Both the position numbers and the translations under genes were made by a program. Below the pieces are notes generated by a model. That model saw only the letters and a list, made by a program, of their open reading frames with translations, searched no databases and had not been told where the DNA came from. 64,000 nucleotides of DNA. It comes from Candidatus Aalborgicola bjergmarkensis (GTDB lineage Bacteria > Pseudomonadota > Gammaproteobacteria > Burkholderiales > Burkholderiaceae_C). The stretch covers positions 248,001 to 312,000 of the forward strand of contig JADJFE010000003.1 of the NCBI GenBank assembly GCA_016708725.1, read 5' to 3'. Within the stretch, counting starts at the first letter, position 1, and each line of letters begins with the position of its first letter. Below, one piece after another: positions 53,880 through 61,375 of the stretch.

Positions 53880-55274
53880 TCAAAACCGCATGGGTGGGGT
53901 ATGCGGCACTGGCTTGGTGCTTGTCCTGGACGTGGACGGAAGTCCAACCAGAACCGGCACGCCTTCCTTGAGTTCGGACGCAGCCGCTGCATCGGGCTTG
54001 ATCAGCAACTCCGTGCTGCTGCCATCGGTAATGCCAAGTCGCACAGCCACAGCACGCGGTTTGCCGGAATCATCCAGCACATAGATGCGCCCCCGTGTGC
54101 TGGCGCGCACCGGGCCGACGGGGCCGACCGGGCCATCGCGCATTCCGGCAGCATGCCCGTGCGCGGCTGCGGCGGATGCTGGTGCGGATGCGCCCTGCGC
54201 CGCAGGCGGCGCTGCCGCTTGTTCCGTGCCCGCAATGCGCACGCGCAAGGCGGCGTTGGGAACCTTGAGCACGTCCTTGCGCTGGTCGGTGACGACCCGC
54301 ACATTGGCCGTCATCCCCGGCAACAGGCGCCCCCCTGCATTGGAAAAACGCACCACGGCTACATAAGTCACCACATTGGCCACGTTCTGGGCTGCCTTGC
54401 GTACCTGGCTGATTTCGCCCTCGAAGGTTTGCCCCGGAAACGCATCCACGGTAAAACTGGCCTTTTGCCCCGCACGCAAACGCCCCACATCGCTCTCGTC
54501 AATAGCCGCGTCCACCTGCATGTCCGACAGGTTCTGGGCAATCACGAACAACTCGGGTGCTTGCAGGCTGGCGGCCACGGTCTGGCCGCGCTCGATGGTG
54601 CGTTTGATGACGATACCGTCAACCGGCGAGGTAATGCGCGTGCGCGCGAGATCAATACGGGCCTGTGCCAACGCTGCCTCGCGCTGCTTCACATTGGCCT
54701 GGGCACTTCTGATCTGGGCCTTGGCTACCCCGACCTGCGCCTGCATGGCCTTGAGGGTTTCGGCGGTGCTGTTCAGCAAGGCGCGTGCCTTGTCCGCTTC
54801 GCTTTGGGCTATGAACTGCTGTGCCACCAGACGTTGTTTGCGCTCAAGGTCGCGCTGGGCTTCATCCACATCCACCTGGGCGCGGGATACCTGCGCCAAG
54901 GCGGCAACGTGGTTGGCCTGTGCCGTCATCACCGCCGCGTGCGCGGCCTCCACATCGGCCTGTGCCGAGCGCACGCGGAATTCGAATGTTGCCGGATCAA
55001 TCTGGGCCAGTAACTGCCCCGCCTTGACCTCAGAATTGAAATCCACCAGCAAATCCCGAATCTGGCCGCTCACCTGTGAGCCAACCGACACCTGGGCCAC
55101 AGGGTTGACCGCCCCACTGGCCGCAACCGAGGCTTGCAGATTGCCACGTGTCAAGGGTGCCGTGCGGTATTGGCTGGCATCGCTACCCTGCTTTTGCCAC
55201 CACCACCAACCGCCCCCTGCGGCCAGCACCAGTACCAATCCCGCAATGCCAACGATCAAGATAGACTTTTTCAT
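53880..55274 (-). CDS. MacA-like periplasmic adaptor (membrane fusion) protein
   Basis: 464 aa, N-terminal anchor MKKSILIVGIAGLVLVLAAG. Lipoyl-type domain 'LQASVAASGAVNPVAQVSVG', long alpha-hairpin (~110-200) rich in Ala/Gln, 'TRITSPVDGIVIKRTIERGQ', and beta-barrel/MP regions. A low-complexity stretch (QAAAPPAAQGASAPASAAAA region, ~380) is inserted in the C-terminal part. Links the MacB pump to a TolC-like channel. First gene of the operon. Confidence 0.93.
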   Translation of the reverse strand: MKKSILIVGIAGLVLVLAAGGGWWWWQKQGSDASQYRTAPLTRGNLQASVAASGAVNPVAQVSVGSQVSGQIRDLLVDFNSEVKAGQLLAQIDPATFEFRVRSAQADVEAAHAAVMTAQANHVAALAQVSRAQVDVDEAQRDLERKQRLVAQQFIAQSEADKARALLNSTAETLKAMQAQVGVAKAQIRSAQANVKQREAALAQARIDLARTRITSPVDGIVIKRTIERGQTVAASLQAPELFVIAQNLSDMQVDAAIDESDVGRLRAGQKASFTVDAFPGQTFEGEISQVRKAAQNVANVVTYVAVVRFSNAGGRLLPGMTANVRVVTDQRKDVLKVPNAALRVRIAGTEQAAAPPAAQGASAPASAAAAHGHAAGMRDGPVGPVGPVRASTRGRIYVLDDSGKPRAVAVRLGITDGSSTELLIKPDAAAASELKEGVPVLVGLPSTSRTSTKPVPHTPPMRF

Positions 55275-55334
55275 GGCCGCGATTGTAGAAAGTCCATGCG
55301 CACTGATACTGGTACCGTGGACATCATCAATCCT

Positions 55335-55510
55335 GTCTTGTTACTACGTTTTCAGTAGCTGTTCCCGCTTGTCCCACGGGGGCTTGAGGCTGATTTGATA
55401 CCTGATTTGAGGCCAAATCGATGCTAAAAACGTGCCACGCAGGCTTGCGGGGAGCATTTGTAGTGCGGTTTTGGTGTTTTTCATATCACAGGTGATATGA
55501 AAACAGACGC
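55335..55510. repeat. Long dispersed repeat, copy 2, with palindrome
   Basis: Reverse-complement match to 21470-21625. Contains AGTAGCTGTTCCCGCTTGTC, AACGTGCCACGCAGGCTTG, and the palindrome TTTTCATATCAC-AG-GTGATATGAAAA (55477-55504). Confidence 0.8.
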
Positions 55511-55515
55511 ACCCC

Positions 55516-55585
55516 GTTTATCGTTTATCGTTTATCGTTTATCGTTTATCGTTTATCGTTTATCGTTTATCGGTTATCGGTTATC
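55516..55585. repeat. 7-bp tandem repeat (GTTTATC)n
   Basis: Eight perfect units of GTTTATC followed by two GGTTATC units, directly after the palindrome at 55504. It ends 122 bp upstream of the CZB-domain gene start. Confidence 0.97.
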
Positions 55586-55707
55586 CTACCGGCCTCATTT
55601 CATCAAGCACCCTTGAAAATCGCTGCCTGATGGTCTTTGAGGCCGTGACCCCGCCTCGTTAACGCATTCATTCGCTGCCCTGTGTGGGCTGCGTGTGTGG
55701 GGGAGTC

Positions 55708-56103
55708 ATGGTAAAAAAAATCAGCCACCTCGTTTACATGCATCTGGTGTGGAAAAAACGTGTGGAAGTCGCCATCTGCATCAACGCTTGGTGTGTCCCG
55801 CCAGAGATACTGCATGGTGGCGGTGAGATGTGCCCATTTGGAAAATGGCTCAGGAGTGCAGAACGATGCATGCATTGCCAATCCACACCGCACTTCGGTG
55901 ATGTCAAGGTGTTGTATAGAAATTTTCACCAAACGACCCGACGGATCGGGACCTTGCTCGCAGCCGGAGAGCGTATGCAAGCCAGAGAATTGCTGAATTC
56001 CGAATATTCCATTGCTTCCAGAAAACTGACTCTGGCAATTTGTGCCTGGAGCAAGGCTACCGAGCGGGATGGCCTCCATCCCTCTTGTCTGAATAACCTA
56101 TAG
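55708..56103 (+). CDS. CZB-domain-like zinc-binding protein
   Basis: 131 aa from ATG 55708, with GGGGAG just upstream. Pattern of the chemoreceptor zinc-binding (CZB) domain: a first His in YMHLVWKKRVEVA, Cys in EMCPFGKWLRS, and two His in STPHFGDVKVLYRNFHQTTRR; these are the usual zinc ligands. The CZB stands alone here, without receptor or cyclase domain. Two extra cysteines (RCMHC) are present. The tandem repeat upstream could affect its expression. Confidence 0.65.
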   Translation: MVKKISHLVYMHLVWKKRVEVAICINAWCVPPEILHGGGEMCPFGKWLRSAERCMHCQSTPHFGDVKVLYRNFHQTTRRIGTLLAAGERMQARELLNSEYSIASRKLTLAICAWSKATERDGLHPSCLNNL

Positions 56104-56127
56104 ACAGTGGGAAATGTAGGTCTGTAC

Positions 56128-56970
56128 ATGGTATACCCCGAGTTTGACGAAAGCCGCCTGTACACCTACCCGGAGCACCTGCGCGCGGCGATCACGGATC
56201 TGCCGTCTTTACCGGGGGTGTACATTTTTCACGGCGAAGAAGGCGATTTGCCGCTCTACATTGGCAAAAGCATCAACATTCGCAGTCGCGTGCTGGCGCA
56301 TCTGCGCACGGTTGACGAAGCGCGTATGCTGCGCCAGACCCGGCGCATCACCTTCGAGCGCACTGCTGGTGAAATTGGCGCTCTGCTGCTGGAGGCCCGA
56401 CTCATCAAGCAACTGCAACCCCTGCACAACCGGCTCTTGCGCACGCGTCGGCAATTGCTGGCCTGGAAACTGACAGCCGGTGTACCAGAACTGGTCAACG
56501 CACGCGATGTGAATTTCGCCCATGAACCCAAGCTGTACGGCCTGTACACCAGTCGGCACAGTGCCGAGCAACACCTGCGCGATCTGGCCGACCTGCATGG
56601 CCTGTGCTATGGCGTGCTCGGGCTGGAAAAACTGTCTACCGGGCGGGCATGCTTTCGCGCGCAGTTGCGCCAATGCCTGGGAGCCTGCTGCGGACGCGAG
56701 TCCCTGGAGGCGCACCAGTCCCGCTTCATGGCCGCTGTGCAGGATATGGGCCTGGTTTGCTGGCCGTATGCTGGCGCCGTTGCCCTGATGGAGCAGCAAG
56801 ACGACATGCTGGACATGCATGTGCTGCGCAACTGGTGTTATCTGGGCAGTGCATCAACCCTGGAGCAGGCCCGCGCACTGGATACGGTCAGCGCATGTTT
56901 TGACGCCGACAGCTACAAGATACTGTGCCGCCCGGTCGTTGAAGGCACGGTGCGCATCGTTGCACTGTGA
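56128..56970 (+). CDS. cho: UvrC-like excision nuclease Cho
   Basis: 280 aa from ATG 56128 (an upstream GTG at 56107 is less likely). GIY-YIG domain: 'LPSLPGVYIFHGEEGDLPLYIGKSINIRSRVLAH' motif spans residues ~28-62 with GVYIF and LYIGKS; 'TAGEIGALLLEARLIKQLQP' carries the catalytic Glu. The C-terminal part has Cys-rich 'FRAQLRQCLGACCGRE'. Makes a 3' incision next to DNA lesions with UvrAB. A weak LexA-like CTGTACATGGTATACC overlaps the start. Confidence 0.88.
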   Translation: MVYPEFDESRLYTYPEHLRAAITDLPSLPGVYIFHGEEGDLPLYIGKSINIRSRVLAHLRTVDEARMLRQTRRITFERTAGEIGALLLEARLIKQLQPLHNRLLRTRRQLLAWKLTAGVPELVNARDVNFAHEPKLYGLYTSRHSAEQHLRDLADLHGLCYGVLGLEKLSTGRACFRAQLRQCLGACCGRESLEAHQSRFMAAVQDMGLVCWPYAGAVALMEQQDDMLDMHVLRNWCYLGSASTLEQARALDTVSACFDADSYKILCRPVVEGTVRIVAL

Positions 56971-56997
56971 ACAGTGACGCTGCGGTATAGTGATCCC

Positions 56998-57961
56998 ATG
57001 CATCTGATCATCTCCCATGCTGCTGGCGCTGGCGTGCAATGCCAGGCTGCAATCGCACAACTGGCACTTCCCAACCTGGAGAAACTGCTGCGGCTGTCAA
57101 ATACCACCCGCACCTTGCACGGCGCACCCGAAAGCCTGACCCCGCTGCCTGAGCGGGTGCAGGCTAACAGTATGGGACTCCACGGCCAGGACGGCTTGCT
57201 CCCCTGGGCTGCAGCCGAAGCCAGAGAACGGGGTCTGACCAGCGTGCATGGCGCTGCAGGCTGGGCCTGGATCACGCCATGCCACTGGAGGGCGCATACG
57301 CAACACGTCGAGATGCTGGGTCTGGGTCCGGCAGAACTGGACCTGCGCAGCGACGAAAGCGAGGCATTGCGCACCAGCATGGCGGGCTACTTTGCCGAAG
57401 ACGGCATCGCGCTGCATCCCGGCACCCATAACCACTGGCACCGCTGGCTGGCCTTTGGCACAATTTTTCATGATCTGCCCACCGCCTCGCTGCAGCGGGT
57501 TGCAAACGCAACCATCAACCCCTGGCTACCACGCCAGCCGCAGGCTAAAGGACTGCGGCGACTGCAAAGCGAGATGCAGATGCTGCTCTACACCCATCCC
57601 GTAAACGATGCCCGCGAAGCGCGTGGCGTCCCCAGTGTCAACGCCTTCTGGGTCAGCGGTACCGGCACCCTTGCCCGCCCCATCCCCCGAGGTAGCATCA
57701 GAACCAACCACCGTGGAGACCCTGCGCCGCAGCGCCTTGTGCGACGATGCGCCGTCCTGGGCCGCCAACTGGCAAACGCTGGACCAGACGCTGCTGGCCG
57801 ATGCGCTGGCGCGTGCATTGGCGGGCGCCCCACTTCAAATCACGCTATGTGGCGAAAACAGGGCGGTGACGCTGGCTGCGCAAAGGAAAACCTGGTGGCA
57901 GCGATTGCATCAGCGTTTCCTTGCCGGGTCACAAGTACTCCCACTTTTGCACTCCCTGTAG
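56998..57961 (+). pseudogene. Conserved phosphoglycerate-mutase-like gene with a frameshift
   Basis: First frame: 'MHLIISHAAGAGVQCQAAIA' to 'LLYTHPVNDAREARGVPSVN' 'AFWVSGTGTL'; after about 57670 the correct continuation is in the +1 frame, 'EVASEPTTVETLRRSALCDD' 'APSWAANWQTLDQTLLADAL' to a stop at 57961. A one-base change in the C-rich stretch GCCCGCCCCATCCCCC explains it. The family is often labelled phosphoglycerate mutase but its role is unproven. It may be a true mutation or a sequencing/assembly error. Confidence 0.78.
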
Positions 57962-58048
57962 CGGACCCGTGTCGATTGAGGTTCTTGGCGATTAACATCC
58001 ATGCCTGAAGATGAAATTGAAATTCCACCAAAGAAAGAGTGACAGACT

Positions 58049-59668
58049 GTGCAACAGTACCATTGCGATGTGCTCATAGTAGGCGGCGGCCTGGCCGGGA
58101 TTACCACGGCGCTGGAACTGCAAGGGAGCGACAAATCGGTTTTACTGCTGGATCGGGATGAAGAAGCCGTATTCGGTGGCCTGGCCAAGGAGAGTTTTGG
58201 CGGCATGTTCTTTGTGGACTCGCCCGAACAACGGCGTTTGGGGATACGCGATTCGACCGATCTGGCGCTGCGTGACTGGAGCAGTTTTGCCGAGTTCGGA
58301 GCCGATGACCATTGGCCCAAGGCATGGGCGCAGGCCTATGTGCAGCGCTGCACCCCGGACGTGTACCACTGGGTACGCAACTACGGCATCGGTTTTTTTC
58401 CAGTGGTCAACTGGGTCGAGCGGGGCGAATTCCAGCCGGGTAATTCGCTGCCACGGTTTCACATCGTCTGGGGCACTGGCCACGCATTGATTGTGCAACT
58501 GGTTGCTGCCTTGCGCGCGCAGGCCCAGCCGGACAAGTTGGGCCTGCGTTTTGGCCAGCGGGTTGAGCAGCTGATCGTGGAGCGTGGGCGGGTGTGTGGC
58601 GTGCGCGGTGTCACGGAAGCGACAGGCACACCCTTTGAAGCACACGCCGAACAGGTGGTGGTGGCCACCGGCGGCATCAATGGCAGCATGGAGCTGGTGC
58701 GCAAGCATTGGCATGCGGACTGGCATCGTCCACCCGAGGTGATTCTCAACGGTTCGCACCGTTTTGCCGATGGCCTGCTGCACCGGGCGGTGACCGAAGT
58801 GGGTGGCAAACTGACGCATCTGGACAAGATGTGGAACTACGCAGCCGGTGTGCACCATCCGCGTCCACGCAAACCCGACCATGGACTGTCGCTGATACCG
58901 CCGCGCTCGGCGCTGTGGCTCAACTGGCGGGGCGAACGCATGGGGCCACAGCCGCTGGTATCGGGTTTTGACACGCGCCGGCTGGTGCGTGACATCTGCG
59001 CCCAGGAACGCGCCGAACACGCTTACTCCTGGCAGGTGCTCAACCACCGCATCGCGCTCAAGGAGCTGGCCATTTCCGGCGCCGAATACAATCCCAGCGT
59101 GCGTGACAAGAACGTGTTGGGTTTCTTGCGCGACATCCTGCTGGGCAACCGCTGGCTGCTTGGCGATATGCTGCAGAACTGCCCGGACTTTGTTGTGGCG
59201 CAAACCGTGCCGGAATTGGTGGAAAAAATGAATGCCCTGCAGGGCGATACTGCTGTGCAGCTGGATCTGGTGCGCGATGCCATCGAACGTTACGATGCCA
59301 CCATTGCCCGAGGCCGCAATCTCATGAATGACGAACAACTACGCCGCATTGCCGAAATGCGTCAGTATCGGGGCGATAGGGTGCGCTTGTGCAAATTTCA
59401 GCCCATCAACGACCCACAGGCGTTGCCGCTGATTGCCATTCGTGAATTCATCACCAGCCGCAAAAGTCTGGGCGGTATTCAAACCGACCTGCACAGCCGT
59501 GTGCTGAGTGCCTCCAATTTGCCCGTACCAGGCCTTTATGCCGTGGGTGAAGCTGCCGGGTTTGGTGGTGGCGGTGTACACGGCTTGCGCGCGCTGGAGG
59601 GCACCTTTCTGGGGGGTTGCATCTTGTCCGCTCGCATCGCAGCCCAGGCCATAGTGAAGTCTGCTTGA
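58049..59668 (+). CDS. FAD-dependent dehydrogenase (fumarate reductase/KstD-like)
   Basis: 539 aa, GTG start. Dinucleotide-binding motif VLIVGGGLAGITTALEL, then 'GGLAKESFGGMFFVDSPEQRR', and C-terminal FAD-binding 'LPVPGLYAVGEAAGFGGGGV HGLRALEGTFLGG'. This is the FAD-binding dehydrogenase group related to 3-ketosteroid dehydrogenases and fumarate reductase; the true substrate is unknown. Probably the first gene of an operon with the thiamine-diphosphate enzyme, now separated by the IscB element. Confidence 0.88.
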   Translation: MQQYHCDVLIVGGGLAGITTALELQGSDKSVLLLDRDEEAVFGGLAKESFGGMFFVDSPEQRRLGIRDSTDLALRDWSSFAEFGADDHWPKAWAQAYVQRCTPDVYHWVRNYGIGFFPVVNWVERGEFQPGNSLPRFHIVWGTGHALIVQLVAALRAQAQPDKLGLRFGQRVEQLIVERGRVCGVRGVTEATGTPFEAHAEQVVVATGGINGSMELVRKHWHADWHRPPEVILNGSHRFADGLLHRAVTEVGGKLTHLDKMWNYAAGVHHPRPRKPDHGLSLIPPRSALWLNWRGERMGPQPLVSGFDTRRLVRDICAQERAEHAYSWQVLNHRIALKELAISGAEYNPSVRDKNVLGFLRDILLGNRWLLGDMLQNCPDFVVAQTVPELVEKMNALQGDTAVQLDLVRDAIERYDATIARGRNLMNDEQLRRIAEMRQYRGDRVRLCKFQPINDPQALPLIAIREFITSRKSLGGIQTDLHSRVLSASNLPVPGLYAVGEAAGFGGGGVHGLRALEGTFLGGCILSARIAAQAIVKSA

Positions 59669-59689
59669 AGTCTGCTAAAGTTTTTTACA

Positions 59690-59992
59690 GGAGAAAAAGA
59701 TAGTCAATCACCCCGGCCTGAAGGCCGGAGCTTGGAGTCAAAAGACTTTCGAGCTAGGTTGAAACAGGGAAAGCGGTACCCAACCCGCTACGTTAGTAAC
59801 AGGTCGTCAAGACGCACCAGCAGATGCTTCCTCAGTCTGCTGCTCTGCAAGGCTTGGATCATGCAGACCAGCGTAAAGGGTCGAAGGTCTTTGTCGCTAC
59901 CAGAAATGGTAGGAGCCGGTTACTGACATTCCCGAGGGGAGATTGGTCGCAAGACCAGCGTAACAAGGCCCGTAAGGGCAAAAGGATTTGAA
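59690..59992 (+). ncRNA. HEARO / omega RNA of the IscB element
   Basis: The ~290 nt directly upstream of iscB has no ORF of note but several strong stems: CCGGCC-TGAA-GGCCGG (59713-59728), GAGTC-AAAA-GACTT, GGTC-GCAA-GACC (59945-59956) and GCCC-GTAA-GGGC (59968-59979), with interspersed conserved-type text such as ACCCGCTACGTTAGTAAC. This is the position and form of HEARO (HNH-associated) RNA, now known as the omega RNA of IscB. The guide would be the ~16 nt just 5' of the scaffold, i.e. element-flanking DNA near 59685-59702. Confidence 0.85.
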
Positions 59993-61371
59993 ATGGCAGT
60001 ATTTGTTTTGGACAGGAGTGGCAGACCATTGATGCCGTGCGGTGAGAAACGAGCCAGATTGCTACTGGAACGCGGACGGGCGCGAGTCCACAAGGTCATT
60101 CCGCTCACCATCCGCGTCGTTGACCGCAAGGTCGAGGCAGCGATTTCCAGGTGTTGCGCATCGCTTGACCCGGCAGCAAGACCAGGCATTGCGCTGGTGC
60201 GTGAGACAAAGGACAAAGGCGTAGCGGTGGTCAACCTGCTGGAGTTATCTCACCGTGGCAAGCAGATAAGCGAAGCGCTCACCTCAAGGCGGGCGCACCG
60301 CAGGCTACGGCGTGGCAAACTGCGTTCCCGTACACCTCGCTTCCTGAATCGTGGCAATAAGAAAAAAGGCAGGCTACCGCCGAGCCTGCAACACCGGGTA
60401 GATACCTGTATGGCATGGGTGCGCCGTCTGGGGCGCTTAGCCCCAATATCGGCCATCAGCATGGAGCTGGTGCGCTTTGACATGCAGGCGCTGGAGAATC
60501 CGGAAATCGAAGGCGTACAGTACCAGCAAGGCACGCTGGCCGGATACGAAGTGCGTGAATATCTGCTGGAGAAATGGGGCCGTGTTTGCGCTTACTGTGG
60601 TGACAAGAACGTACCGCTACAAATCGAGCACATACATCCCAAATCGAAAGGTGGCTCAGATCGCATCAGCAACCTCACCCTGGCTTGCCAATGCTGCAAC
60701 CAGAAAAAAGGAGTGTTGCCTGCTGAATTGTTTCTGACAAAGAAACCAGACGTACTCAAACGCATCCTGGCACAAGCCAAACGGCCACTCAAGGATGCAG
60801 CAGCGGCCAATGCCACCCGCTGGGCTTTGGTCAACGCACTGAAAACTACCGAACTGGCAGTTGAAACCGCATCGGGCGGCAGAACCAAGTTCAACCGCAG
60901 CCAGTTCAGCATTCCAAAGACCCATGCACTCGATGCCGCTTGCGTTGGAGACATCGGAGGCATCACTGATTGGCAAAAGCCAACGCTGGCGATCAAGTCT
61001 ATGGGACGCGGAAGTTATCAGCGCACGCGGCTGGACAAGTATGGCTGTGCGCGGCTACCTGACCCGTTCAAAAGCATCCACGGCTTCCAGACCGGCGACA
61101 TGGTGAAAGCCGAAGTCACCACCGGAAAGAAGGCCGGTACTTACACCGGACGGGTTGCGGTTCGGGCAACGGGCAGCTTCAACATACAGACCAGCAACGG
61201 TTTGGTTCAGGGCGTATCACACCGTTATTGCGCCGTAGTACAGCGCGGGGATGGATACGGTTATCAACTGGTGGCAAAAACGGACGTGAACAGGTACGCC
61301 ACCGCAGAGAGGAACGCTTCGCGTTCCGCGCTCTACCTCCCCGCCCTGAAGGGCGGGGTTTCACGCGCAAT
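59700..61371 (+). mobile_element. IscB (IS200/IS605-like) element
   Basis: Left end near AGTCAATCACCCC with the hairpin CCGGCCTGAAGGCCGG; right end CCCCGCCCTGAAGGGCGGGG (61340-61359). Contains omega RNA and iscB, but no TnpA; it would need TnpA in trans. It lies between the flavoprotein gene and the next gene, with the right end inside the 3' end of iscB. Confidence 0.82.
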
Positions 61372-61375
61372 CTGA
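59993..61375 (+). CDS. iscB: IscB RNA-guided nuclease (RuvC-HNH)
   Basis: 460 aa, RBS AAAGGA. PLMP domain 'FVLDRSGRPLMPCGEKRARL'; RuvC-I Asp59 in SLDPAARPGIAL; Arg-rich bridge helix 'SRRAHRRLRRGKLRSRT'; RuvC-II Glu158 in ISMELVRFD; HNH domain (~195-245) with zinc cysteines CAYC and CQCC, H213 in LQIEHIHPKSKGG and N227; RuvC-III His311/Asp314 in THALDAACVG. All nuclease residues appear intact. It is the ancestor-type of Cas9 and cleaves DNA guided by omega RNA. The last 15 codons overlap the right-end hairpin. Confidence 0.95.
   Translation: MAVFVLDRSGRPLMPCGEKRARLLLERGRARVHKVIPLTIRVVDRKVEAAISRCCASLDPAARPGIALVRETKDKGVAVVNLLELSHRGKQISEALTSRRAHRRLRRGKLRSRTPRFLNRGNKKKGRLPPSLQHRVDTCMAWVRRLGRLAPISAISMELVRFDMQALENPEIEGVQYQQGTLAGYEVREYLLEKWGRVCAYCGDKNVPLQIEHIHPKSKGGSDRISNLTLACQCCNQKKGVLPAELFLTKKPDVLKRILAQAKRPLKDAAAANATRWALVNALKTTELAVETASGGRTKFNRSQFSIPKTHALDAACVGDIGGITDWQKPTLAIKSMGRGSYQRTRLDKYGCARLPDPFKSIHGFQTGDMVKAEVTTGKKAGTYTGRVAVRATGSFNIQTSNGLVQGVSHRYCAVVQRGDGYGYQLVAKTDVNRYATAERNASRSALYLPALKGGVSRAI

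Noticed and set aside
55516..55585. Tandem repeat considered as a CRISPR-like array
   Set aside because: Units are 7 bp and contiguous with no spacers; it is a microsatellite.
56118..56136. LexA box at cho
   Set aside because: CTGTACATGGTATACC is only a partial match and overlaps the start codon; not strong enough to annotate.
58142..59338. 398-codon minus-strand frame opposite the FAD dehydrogenase
   Set aside because: Antisense shadow with His/Gln/Arg-rich composition and no family signature.
61228..61374. Longer N-terminus for the thiamine-diphosphate enzyme
   Set aside because: The in-frame extension lies inside iscB and the right-end hairpin; the family starts at the MKKTGAWLATYALE methionine.
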